This document shows positions 52,922 through 60,887 of a DNA stretch of 64,000 bases, piece after piece; the first letter of the stretch is position 1, and each line of letters begins with the position of its first letter. Under the pieces are notes generated by a model, which was given only the letters and a program-made list of their open reading frames with translations, did no database searches and was not told the DNA's origin. The stretch spans positions 372,001 through 436,000 of the forward strand of contig CAZCYV010000001.1 in the NCBI GenBank assembly GCA_964503145.1. Reading direction: 5' to 3'. A program made the position numbers and the translations under genes. Origin of the DNA: RBG-16-57-11 sp964503145. Its GTDB lineage: Bacteria > Chloroflexota > Anaerolineae > Anaerolineales > UBA4823.

Positions 52922-54916
52922 CTAAGCCTGTGAGCTCTCTTCCAGGATGGCTTCGATCTGCTCGGCCACGCGTGCATTTTCGGGATATTCCGTTCGGCTG
53001 AGCATAAGCTGGTTGGCAATGCGTCGCAGCACGCCCGGATTGATCTGCGCCAGGTCCGCCGTGACTTTTTGCCACAGCTTGCGCAATTCGGCGCTCGGGT
53101 GTGTAGCGGCATAGACGGCAATCTGGGCAGGCGAAGACATGCTCAAGTTCCAGGAACTGACGTTGATATCCAGCTCGCGACCGGTATTCGACCAGTAATA
53201 GGCCAGCATCGGGTTGATCAATCCGCGCATCCGACCCCATAGCGGGTCATCCTCTTGCACCAGGGCAAAGAAAGCCAGGTAATAGGGTCGTGCGCCAGCG
53301 TAATCGCGATTGACCTGCGAAAGCTTACCCGCAATGGCCGAGGCATAGGAGGCCATGTACCAGCGCAGATCATCGAGTGATGCGCCAGGCTCTCCCATTT
53401 CAACGGCATCCCATTGGAGCCGGCAGGCGAGCAGATAAGTGTTGCTGGAGGCGGCGAAATCTTGCGAACGCTGCACCATGGCTTTCTTGGCTAACGTGCG
53501 CGCGGTCTCCGCCCCAGGCTGGAGGCCATCGGGCACACTCACTTGCTCGATATCGCGGCACAGAATGCGCAATGCCGGATCGTCGGCAAAAGGGATGTTC
53601 CCGCTCCCGGGCAGCGAATAGCGCTTGTTGCGGTAAGTGATCATACCGCGCTTCTTCAAATCTTCCAGAAGAGATTGGATATAGTCCCCTTGATTGCGGT
53701 CGTTGAGCAACAGATAGGCCAGCTCTGCGGGTTCGATCTCCATACCGGCGCGCACCAACGCGTAAACGAAATCTGACTCGGCGCGACCAACGAAGCTGGC
53801 TTCGCTGTCGATACCTGGGGCCAGTCTGACCGGAGCATACGGCGAGACAGCTTCGTCATAGTAATCAAAAGCGCCCTGCCGAAAAGCGAGTTGCAAAGTA
53901 TCCCGCAGCATGGATTTGTTGCGCATCAGGCCAGTGGCCTCGTAACGCTCCTCGAGCATATTGAGCAATTCTTCGGTCGTCTGTTCGCCAGGGTGCTCAC
54001 TCAACTCTCGATAGATGTCTCGCAGGATATCGCGGCGGGTGTTGAGATCCAGGCTGGTCATCTTCATGCGGGTAAACGCCTGACGGTATTGCGCCTCGAG
54101 CGGCTGACGAGTCGGAGCAGACTTTTCGATCACCAATGCAGCCTGCGGCTCGGATGACTCACTCTCACCCGGGGCAACTTCGAGGTAGCCCGGAGCAAGA
54201 TAATCTGCCGGAGCGACAAACAATTGCAAATCTTTGAGGTAAAGTTTCGCCAGATCACGATGCTCTTCAAGCCAGGATCTGAACTGCGAATATCCCAAAT
54301 TGGCTTCGTTGAACGCCGGGTCCATCAACAACATGGTTTGTTTCAGGCGTGTGGCCAAAACGGGTAAATCTCCGCGCTGGCCATGGGCTTTCAGGGCCTT
54401 TACCAGGAGGTTGCGCGCCTGCTCGATCTCAGCGCATGAGCGTTCATCGATGTCCGCAGGCTCCCCCAGCGCTGTCTCCAAGTAGATGAACTCATCGCAC
54501 GAGCGCACCAGCAGATCGTGAGTGATGCTGCGCGGGCCGATGCCAATCGTATAACGACCATACTCGCGCAACTTGGCGACCAGGGGGCTGAAATCGCTGT
54601 CGCCAGAAACAATGACATAAGTGCGGATTTGAGGTCGGGTGAGGGCGATCTCGAATGCGTCAATCGCCATGCGGATATCGGCGCGGTTCTTCCCGGCGCG
54701 CACGCTGTAAATCTGGATCAAGTCGATGGAGTTGTTCATCATGCTGTCGCGATAGCGGGTAAAGCGTGACCAATCGGCATATGCCCGCTTGACGACGGCC
54801 GGACCACGTGTCTGAAGCGATTCGATCAAATCGGTAATCTCGAAATCGAAAAACTCGCGCTCAGCCCACAGGGCGATGTTCTCAAAGTCGATAAAAATCG
54901 CCAGTTGCTCACTCAT
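52922..54916 (-). CDS. NYN-domain nuclease-like protein with LOTUS (OST-HTH) domain
   Basis: 664 residues. Residues 1-150 are a NYN/PIN-like domain (DUF88/LabA): FIDFENIALWAE (Asp10), KNRADIRMAIDAFE, VIVSGDSDFSPLVAKLREYG; the Asp residues could bind metal. About 165-250 is an OST-HTH/LOTUS domain: EQARNLLVKALKAHG, LKQTMLLMDPAFNEANLGY, FRSWLEEHRDLAKL. These domains bind RNA in other proteins. The remaining ~400 residues are helical, with a possible winged helix (about 425-450) and a tetratricopeptide-like run. AAAGGAG precedes the ATG. Role: probably RNA turnover, not confirmed. Confidence 0.78.
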   Translation of the reverse strand: MSEQLAIFIDFENIALWAEREFFDFEITDLIESLQTRGPAVVKRAYADWSRFTRYRDSMMNNSIDLIQIYSVRAGKNRADIRMAIDAFEIALTRPQIRTYVIVSGDSDFSPLVAKLREYGRYTIGIGPRSITHDLLVRSCDEFIYLETALGEPADIDERSCAEIEQARNLLVKALKAHGQRGDLPVLATRLKQTMLLMDPAFNEANLGYSQFRSWLEEHRDLAKLYLKDLQLFVAPADYLAPGYLEVAPGESESSEPQAALVIEKSAPTRQPLEAQYRQAFTRMKMTSLDLNTRRDILRDIYRELSEHPGEQTTEELLNMLEERYEATGLMRNKSMLRDTLQLAFRQGAFDYYDEAVSPYAPVRLAPGIDSEASFVGRAESDFVYALVRAGMEIEPAELAYLLLNDRNQGDYIQSLLEDLKKRGMITYRNKRYSLPGSGNIPFADDPALRILCRDIEQVSVPDGLQPGAETARTLAKKAMVQRSQDFAASSNTYLLACRLQWDAVEMGEPGASLDDLRWYMASYASAIAGKLSQVNRDYAGARPYYLAFFALVQEDDPLWGRMRGLINPMLAYYWSNTGRELDINVSSWNLSMSSPAQIAVYAATHPSAELRKLWQKVTADLAQINPGVLRRIANQLMLSRTEYPENARVAEQIEAILEESSQA

Positions 54917-55038
54917 TTACCAGCTCCTTTGATTTTTTTGTTTTGCTCCAGACAGATTTGATTTGATCCATCGTTTCTGCCTGGAGGCCAAGCCTGCTCT
55001 TCGGTGCGGCCGCCTGTCTAACAAGAGCATACGCACAT

Positions 55039-56067
55039 TTACAGATTCCAGATGCGTTTTGCTGCGCTCACTATCGAACGCCAGGCAAAATTCTCAGGAT
55101 ATGGCGCAAGGCCTAAAGAGTCCTCCCATGGCAGGTCGAGCAGCGCAGCCACGGCTGCCGAAACGCAGGCCTTAGCAGCCTCCAGATCATACCCCCCTTC
55201 CAGGAAAAGCGCAATCTTTCCGGCGCAGTTTTGATCTGCCCATTGCCTCAGATATGCGATCAATTGGCCATATCCTTGCGCGGAAAGGCTCAGGCTTCCC
55301 AGTGGATCGCGCCAGTGCGTGTCGAATCCCACGCTCACCAGGAGCATTTGGGGGTTGAAACGATCGAGCAGCGGCAAGATGAGCGCCTGCATGACCTCCA
55401 GGAAACCCTGATCGCCCGTGTATGGCGGCAAGGGGAAGTTGGCGGTCAGGCCTTCGCCCGCTCCAGCACCGGTCTCTTCCAAAAAACCAGTGCCCGGATA
55501 CAACGGAGATTGATGGGTGGAGATATACAGCACATCGCCACGCGACCAAAAGATATCCTGCGTGCCGTTGCCATGATGCAAATCCAAATCAACAATCGCC
55601 AGCCGCTGGGCGCCGGAAGGAGAAGCGATCAAATAGGCTGCTGCCAGGGCGACGTTGTTCAGCAGGCAAAAGCCCATCCCCCGGCGAGCAGTAGCATGAT
55701 GGCCGGGCGGGCGAGTGAGCGCCAGGCCGCGGCGAGCCCGCCCCTGCCAGATAGCCTGCGCTACGGCGGCTGCCCCGCCGGCGGCGTTCACCGCCAGTTG
55801 CCAGGAAGCCGGTGTGGTATAGGTATCGCCATCCAACCACGCGCCGCGTTGGCAGGCGCGCCGGAGCTCCTCCAGGTACGTCGGGTGATGCGCCAGCTCC
55901 AAATCGGCCTGGGTTAGCGGCAACGGGGCAAGCTGAGGATAGCCTTCCCACCAGCCAGCAGCCTGCAGCGCCTGGCAAATAGCCTCGACGCGCTCTGGGC
56001 GCTCCGGATGGCCTGCAGCGTAATGGGCCGCGTGCCCTTCTGGGTAAAAATAAACTAGATCAGACAT
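55039..56067 (-). CDS. Histone deacetylase superfamily amidohydrolase
   Basis: 342-residue zinc-dependent deacetylase fold (AcuC/AphA/class II HDAC-like). Seen: HPERPERVEAICQAL, RPPGHHATARRGMGFCLLNN, the metal motif VDLDLHHGNGTQDIFW, VSVGFDTHWRDPLGSL, and LEGGYDLEAA. Bacterial relatives act on acetylpolyamines, acetyl-lysine of acetyl-CoA synthetase or other amides. Neither acs nor a polyamine gene is near. No signal peptide. It stands alone between the NYN gene and AlaX. Confidence 0.9.
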   Translation of the reverse strand: MSDLVYFYPEGHAAHYAAGHPERPERVEAICQALQAAGWWEGYPQLAPLPLTQADLELAHHPTYLEELRRACQRGAWLDGDTYTTPASWQLAVNAAGGAAAVAQAIWQGRARRGLALTRPPGHHATARRGMGFCLLNNVALAAAYLIASPSGAQRLAIVDLDLHHGNGTQDIFWSRGDVLYISTHQSPLYPGTGFLEETGAGAGEGLTANFPLPPYTGDQGFLEVMQALILPLLDRFNPQMLLVSVGFDTHWRDPLGSLSLSAQGYGQLIAYLRQWADQNCAGKIALFLEGGYDLEAAKACVSAAVAALLDLPWEDSLGLAPYPENFAWRSIVSAAKRIWNL

Positions 56068-56194
56068 ACAACGCCCCGATCAGTTTCTCTTTGTTCATCC
56101 TTAGCCTTTTCTGAAATCCACAGTCTTATCCTTGGAATTTCTTCTCAGCCATCTATAGGGATAGGGGCAGATGGATTTTCGGGTAAAATAGCGC

Positions 56195-56213
56195 TTACAC
56201 GAATTTTACACGA
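56195..56213 (+). repeat. Direct repeat TTACACGA x2 upstream of alaX
   Basis: TTACACGA at 56195-56202 and again at 56206-56213, start-to-start distance 11 bases, about one helical turn. It lies 60-80 bases before alaX, between TAAAAT (56184) and GATAAT (56212) boxes. The pattern suits a protein-binding operator, though chance cannot be ruled out. Confidence 0.4.
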
Positions 56214-56275
56214 TAATAACGCAGAAAGACGACAGGATGACCGCCGATTTTGGCGCACATATGTAAGGAGCGCGC

Positions 56276-56995
56276 ATGACCGAATTGTTGTATCAGATGG
56301 ACAGCTATTTGCGAAGTTTCCAGGCCCAGGTGGTGGCGTTGGATGAAGAGGGACGTGGCATCGCTCTGGATCGCACGGCATTCTACCCGGGCGGCGGCGG
56401 TCAGCCCGCCGACAGCGGTGTCTTAACTGCTGATGGAGTGAAATTTACAGTCAAACGAGCTAAAAAAATCGGCGACCTGGTGTTTCACTATGTCGAAGGT
56501 GAAGAAGCCCTGCCGCCGATTGGCGCAATCGTGCAAGGAGAGATCGATTGGGAGCGTCGCTACAAGCTGATGCGCACCCATACCGCCATGCACGTGTTGT
56601 GCGGCGTGATCTTCCGCGATTATGGCGCCTCGGTCACTGGCGGCGATATGGACCCACTCGAGGGGCGGATGGATTTTGAGTTCGAGACCATGCAGCGCGA
56701 ATTGGTGGACAAAATCCAGGAAGCCGTCAATCGCGAGGTTGCCGCCGGGCGTGAGGTGCGCACAGCCATCCTGCCGCGGGAAGAAGCCTTCCGGATTCCA
56801 GACCTGATCCGCACCAAGATCAACCTGCTGCCAGAAGGCATCCAACAGGTGCGGGTGGTCGAGATCGTCGGGCTGGATTTACAGGCGGATGGCGGCACTC
56901 ACGTGCGCAACACCGCCGAAGTAGGCAGCATCCGTGTGGTCGATTACAAGAGCAAGGGCAAGATCAACAAGCGCATCTACATTGCGGTCGAATGA
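56276..56995 (+). CDS. alaX: Alanyl-tRNA editing protein AlaX
   Basis: Hydrolyses mischarged Ser-/Gly-tRNA(Ala). 239 residues (AlaX-M size): LDRTAFYPGGGGQPADSG, the zinc-site His102 and His106 in THTAMH, and DLQADGGTHV (201-210), where the usual Cys of the CGGTH motif is Asp205 and His209 is kept. The C-terminus KGKINKRIYIAV matches the family. AAGGAG lies before the ATG. Most AlaRS editing domains have Cys at this site; some AlaX-M proteins may use Asp. Confidence 0.93.
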   Translation: MTELLYQMDSYLRSFQAQVVALDEEGRGIALDRTAFYPGGGGQPADSGVLTADGVKFTVKRAKKIGDLVFHYVEGEEALPPIGAIVQGEIDWERRYKLMRTHTAMHVLCGVIFRDYGASVTGGDMDPLEGRMDFEFETMQRELVDKIQEAVNREVAAGREVRTAILPREEAFRIPDLIRTKINLLPEGIQQVRVVEIVGLDLQADGGTHVRNTAEVGSIRVVDYKSKGKINKRIYIAVE

Positions 56996-57016
56996 AACCA
57001 TCGAAGAGACCCTATC

Positions 57017-58381
57017 ATGAAAGCTGAAGCCGTCATTTGCGGGGCCGGGATCGCCGGGGTGAGCGCAGCGTACGCCCTGGCGGTAGAAAAGCAGGTGCGC
57101 AATGTGCTCCTGGTGGACGAAGGCGCGCCGTTGAGCCTGACCAGCGATCATTCGACGGAGTGTTACCGCAACTGGTGGCCCGGACCTGGGGACGCCATGG
57201 TGGCGCTGATGAACCGCAGCATTGACCGTATGGAGAAACTGGCGCGCCAGCATGGCAACGTGTTTCGTATGAACCGCCGGGGTTATCTGTACTGCACCGC
57301 CAGCCCCCAACGCGCTGCCGAAATGCGGCAGGCGGGCGAACAGATCTCTGCGTTGGGCGCCGGGCCATTGCGCATCCACGACGGCAGAGCAAACAGCCCG
57401 GCTTATCAGCCCGCTGACCCGGAGGCCTTCGAAAACCAACCAGATGGCGCCGATCTGCTGCTTGATCCTGAATTGATCTTGAAACACTTCCCGTACCTGA
57501 CGCCAGATGTAACCGCCGCCCTGCATGTGCGAAGGGCAGGTTGGTTCAGCGCCCAGCAACTCGGCATGCTCCTCCTGGAACAGGCCAGGAACTGCGGTGT
57601 GAGTTTCTATCCCGCCAGGGTCGTAGGCGTTGACCAGGTGCAAGGTCGCGTCGCAGGGATACGGCTTTCGGATGGGACGCGGGTCGAGACGCCAATCTTC
57701 GTCAACGCTGCCGGGCCGCACTTGCAGATAGTTGGGCGAATGCTGGGCATCGAACTGCCGGTTTTCAATGAACTGCACCTGAAACTGGCGATGCGCGACG
57801 TCCAGCGGGTGTTGGATCGCCATGCGCCGCTGGTGATCTGGTCCGACCCCCAACGGCTGGACTGGAGCGACGAAGAGCGGGAATTCTTGCAGCAAGAGCC
57901 TGAGGAGGAATTGCTGCTGAGCGAGTTGCCGGCTGGCATTCACACCCGCCCGGACGGCGGCATGGATAGTCCCATCATCCTGGTGTTATGGGAATATCAT
58001 ACCCGACGAGTCGAACCCGCCTGGCCGATCGCCGAGGACGCTTTGTATCCAGAAGTGGTAGTGCGCGGACTGGCGCGGATGATCCCAGGCATGCGTTGTT
58101 ATCTCCACAAAATGGAGAAGCCACGCGTCGACGGCGGCTATTACACCAAAACCGCCGAAAACCGCCCGTTGATCGGAAGGCTGCCACTTGAGGGCGCATA
58201 TGTCATCGGAGCGCTTTCCGGGTTCGGGCTGATGGCGGCCTGCGCCGCGGGGGAACTGCTGGCAAATCATATCACCGACGGGCCGTTGCCGCCTTACGCA
58301 GCCGCGTTCTCCTTAGAGCGCTATGACGACCCGGCATATCGGTCTATGCTGGAAGCCTGGGGGGCTACCGGTCAACTTTAG
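57017..58381 (+). CDS. FAD-dependent oxidoreductase, DAO family
   Basis: 454 residues. N-terminal dinucleotide-binding motif AVICGAGIAGVSAAYALA with LLVDEGAPLS; a GRAN-type linker and a GWFSAQQLGMLLLEQARNCG stretch that is typical of sarcosine/glycine oxidase-like DAO enzymes; NAAGPHLQIV; and a C-terminal FAD motif GGYYTKTAENRPLIGRLP with VIGALSGFGLMAACAAGELL. Oxidises an amine or amino acid derivative, substrate unknown. The gene is 22 bases after alaX without a clear SD. Confidence 0.85.
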   Translation: MKAEAVICGAGIAGVSAAYALAVEKQVRNVLLVDEGAPLSLTSDHSTECYRNWWPGPGDAMVALMNRSIDRMEKLARQHGNVFRMNRRGYLYCTASPQRAAEMRQAGEQISALGAGPLRIHDGRANSPAYQPADPEAFENQPDGADLLLDPELILKHFPYLTPDVTAALHVRRAGWFSAQQLGMLLLEQARNCGVSFYPARVVGVDQVQGRVAGIRLSDGTRVETPIFVNAAGPHLQIVGRMLGIELPVFNELHLKLAMRDVQRVLDRHAPLVIWSDPQRLDWSDEEREFLQQEPEEELLLSELPAGIHTRPDGGMDSPIILVLWEYHTRRVEPAWPIAEDALYPEVVVRGLARMIPGMRCYLHKMEKPRVDGGYYTKTAENRPLIGRLPLEGAYVIGALSGFGLMAACAAGELLANHITDGPLPPYAAAFSLERYDDPAYRSMLEAWGATGQL

Positions 58382-58410
58382 CACTTGCTCTGCACCTCTG
58401 GAGGCACTCA

Positions 58411-58794
58411 ATGGAAGTCGAAATCTATATTGGCAGCGGAAAACGCATCGAAATGATCCCCGAGAACCGAATTGGTCGGATCGACGATGAAGGCAATGTC
58501 TATGAAGTGGGTGGGGAAGAAGAAATCTATCTGGGATGGATCGACTTCGAAGCGGGAGATATATTTGACAACGAAGACGATTTGGTCGGCTGGGTGGAAG
58601 AGGATGGCAAAGTCATCGCCATCAGCGAAGACGGCGAAGAAGAATTCGAGATCGGCTATGTTACTGAGGCGGGTGAATTATACTGTTATAGAGGCGGAGA
58701 GCAGGAAGCCCTGGTGGGCCAGCTCAAAAACATGCAAGGCCTGGCTGAAGGGGCAGCCGCGCTGCTCTTCTTCTTAGATTTCGAGGGGGAGTGA
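58411..58794 (+). CDS. Small acidic repeat protein of unknown function
   Basis: 127 residues, very rich in Glu and Asp. I do not recognise a family. Four to five imperfect ~20-residue repeats follow the pattern (I/V)G-x-(I/V)-x-x-x-G-x-(V/I)-(Y/F): IGRIDDEGNVYEV, LGWIDFEAGDIFD, VGWVEEDGKVIAI, IGYVTEAGELYCY and LVGQL. This predicts stacked beta hairpins. A short hydrophobic end (AALLFFLDFEGE) follows. GGAGG lies 7 bases before the ATG. It sits between the FAD oxidoreductase and a lipoprotein hydrolase. Confidence 0.65.
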   Translation: MEVEIYIGSGKRIEMIPENRIGRIDDEGNVYEVGGEEEIYLGWIDFEAGDIFDNEDDLVGWVEEDGKVIAISEDGEEEFEIGYVTEAGELYCYRGGEQEALVGQLKNMQGLAEGAAALLFFLDFEGE

Positions 58795-58804
58795 GCAGCT
58801 TTCG

Positions 58805-60352
58805 ATGAGGAAATTTCTAGCAGGAGCGCTCACCCTGCTGACGTTGCTGCTGGTCGGCGGCTGCGGGTCTTTTCCCCCTTCTCGCGCGGTTAATATTCCG
58901 CAAGCAGCCGAAGAAACCAACCAACAACGCCAAAATCCCCCTGGCAGGGGCTATCGCTTCCGATGGGCGAAATGCGAGTATGGCAATCTGCCCGTTGAAA
59001 TTGATTGCGGGTATCTGAGCGTACCTGTTGACCGGGCTGACCCGCAATCTCCCAGGATTCGTCTGGCGGTCACCATTTTGCGAGCGCAAGGCGGTGAAAC
59101 GAGCGCTGCTCCGGATCCAGTGCTTATCCTATCCGGCCAGCCGGGAAGCGCCGCCACACTCGACATCCGAGAGTGGCTGGAAAGCCCGCTGCTGAACAAG
59201 CGGGACATCATCCTGATGGATTTGCGCGGCACGGGAAAGTCGCAGCCCAACCTGAACTGTCCCGAACTCGAAGAGGACAACCCGGGCGATGTAAAGGCCT
59301 TGCAGGCCTGTCGCAAACGCCTCGGAAAAGAAAACATCGCTCTGGATCAATACACCAGCGCTCAATCGGCGGCAGATTTGAACGACTTGCGCCAGGCTTT
59401 AGGCTACGAGAGCTGGAATGTAATGGGTATTTCGTATGGCGCCCGTGTGGCGTTGACCTTATTGCGCGATTTCCCCGAGGGAATCCGCAGCGTGGTGCTG
59501 GACTCGGTTTATCCCCCCGAGGTCAACATATTCGAAGAGCAAGCGGTCAACGCGGCACAAGCCATTCAGGCCTTCTTCACCGCCTGCCATCAAGACGCCG
59601 AATGCGCCTTTACCTATCCCGACCTGGAACAGGTGTTCGGCGATTTGCTCATCTCCCTGGATAAGAACCCCCGTCAGGTGATGGTGGCCGATCCCCGCAC
59701 AGGCGAGGTACAGATGGTAGCCCTAGATGGCAACCGAATGGCTGGCCTGATCATGGAGGCGTTGAACACCCCAGAAACGCTGGCACGCGTTCCCTATCTC
59801 ATCTATGAAACCCAATACGGCAACGATCACGCCATAGCCGGGCTGATGTTTGCCGGCTCATCCAACGGCGCCACCCTGACGCCAGAGCAAGCCAAAGAAA
59901 TTCGGCGCGCCTTCGCTGAAGGAGCTTACTACTCACTGATATGCGCTGAAGAAGCAGCATTCAACGATCCAAAAACAGCGGAGTCCGCAGCGCGAGAAGC
60001 TGGTTCGCCTCTGGCAGAGCGGTTTTACAGCGAAGTCAGGGCGTTATTCGAGCGCTGCCAGGCGTGGAATGTCAAGGCAGCCAAAAGCATTGAAACGCAG
60101 GCCATTGCCAGCCCGGTCCCGGCGTTGCTGCTCTCCGGAGAGTATGATCCGCTTACCCCGACCCGTTGGGCGCAGATTGCCGCGCACGGCCTGCCCGATA
60201 GCAAGGTGCTGGTTTTCCCGGCAGTTGGTCACCGCGTGCTCAACCTCGGGGTTTGCCCTCAGGGGATCGTGGCAGAATTTATCGCCAATCCGGTTACTCC
60301 CCTGGATGATTCTTGCATTAATGATCTCCAGGTAGAATACTGGCTTCCTTGA
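58805..60352 (+). CDS. Alpha/beta-hydrolase lipoprotein (tripeptidyl aminopeptidase-like)
   Basis: 515 residues. Signal peptide with lipobox LLVGGC (Cys about 20), so membrane-anchored outside the cell. Serine hydrolase fold: nucleophile in MGISYGARVAL, Asp in LLSGEYDPLTP, His in PAVGHRVLN; the oxyanion region is LILSGQPGSAA. The C-terminal TAP-like domain ends before about residue 510. Similar proteins cleave N-terminal tripeptides or prolyl peptides. Ten bases separate it from the acidic repeat gene. Confidence 0.88.
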   Translation: MRKFLAGALTLLTLLLVGGCGSFPPSRAVNIPQAAEETNQQRQNPPGRGYRFRWAKCEYGNLPVEIDCGYLSVPVDRADPQSPRIRLAVTILRAQGGETSAAPDPVLILSGQPGSAATLDIREWLESPLLNKRDIILMDLRGTGKSQPNLNCPELEEDNPGDVKALQACRKRLGKENIALDQYTSAQSAADLNDLRQALGYESWNVMGISYGARVALTLLRDFPEGIRSVVLDSVYPPEVNIFEEQAVNAAQAIQAFFTACHQDAECAFTYPDLEQVFGDLLISLDKNPRQVMVADPRTGEVQMVALDGNRMAGLIMEALNTPETLARVPYLIYETQYGNDHAIAGLMFAGSSNGATLTPEQAKEIRRAFAEGAYYSLICAEEAAFNDPKTAESAAREAGSPLAERFYSEVRALFERCQAWNVKAAKSIETQAIASPVPALLLSGEYDPLTPTRWAQIAAHGLPDSKVLVFPAVGHRVLNLGVCPQGIVAEFIANPVTPLDDSCINDLQVEYWLP

Positions 60353-60422
60353 GTCGACCGCCACATAAAGACCCCGATCAAAATTACCCGGCAGCGCTCA
60401 TGACCATTGCTGGCCAACTCGC

Positions 60423-60860
60423 CTAGGAAGCGAGGATATCCGCCAAAGCTTGCAACGCCAGGACATAGGAGCGCCAACCAAATCCAGCGATGCTGCCGAC
60501 GCAGACGGGAGCAATCATGGAGATGCGGCGGAAATCTTCACGGGCGTGGACATTGGACAGATGCACCTCGATCACCGGCAGGCCAATGCCGGCGACGGCA
60601 TCCCGCAGCGCCACCGACGTGTGAGTGTAGCCTCCAGGGTTGAAGATCACCCCACTCGCCCAACTGCGCGCTTGGTGCAACGCATCGATCAACGCACCCT
60701 CGCTGTTGGACTGAAAAGTGCGCACTTCCAGACCCGCCTTTTGGCCCAATGCCATCAGGCGCTGGTCGATCTCAGCCAGGGTAGTTTGCCCATAAACTTG
60801 CGGTTCGCGCTCTCCCAGCAGATTTAGATTCGGGCCATGCAGGACAAGGATTGCCTTCAT
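60423..60860 (-). CDS. aroQ: 3-dehydroquinate dehydratase, type II
   Basis: Third step of the shikimate pathway. 145 residues, usual for the dodecameric type II enzyme. Seen: LVLHGPNLNLLGEREPQVYG (catalytic Tyr and Arg), FQSNSEGALIDAL, INPGGYTHTSVALRDA-like FNPGGYTHTSVALRDA, VIEVHLSNVHAREDFR. It is the last gene of aroC-aroKB-aroQ on this strand. A GGGAG SD is upstream. Confidence 0.96.
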   Translation of the reverse strand: MKAILVLHGPNLNLLGEREPQVYGQTTLAEIDQRLMALGQKAGLEVRTFQSNSEGALIDALHQARSWASGVIFNPGGYTHTSVALRDAVAGIGLPVIEVHLSNVHAREDFRRISMIAPVCVGSIAGFGWRSYVLALQALADILAS

Positions 60861-60887
60861 CGTGACATCTCCCTTCGGGGGCGAAAC

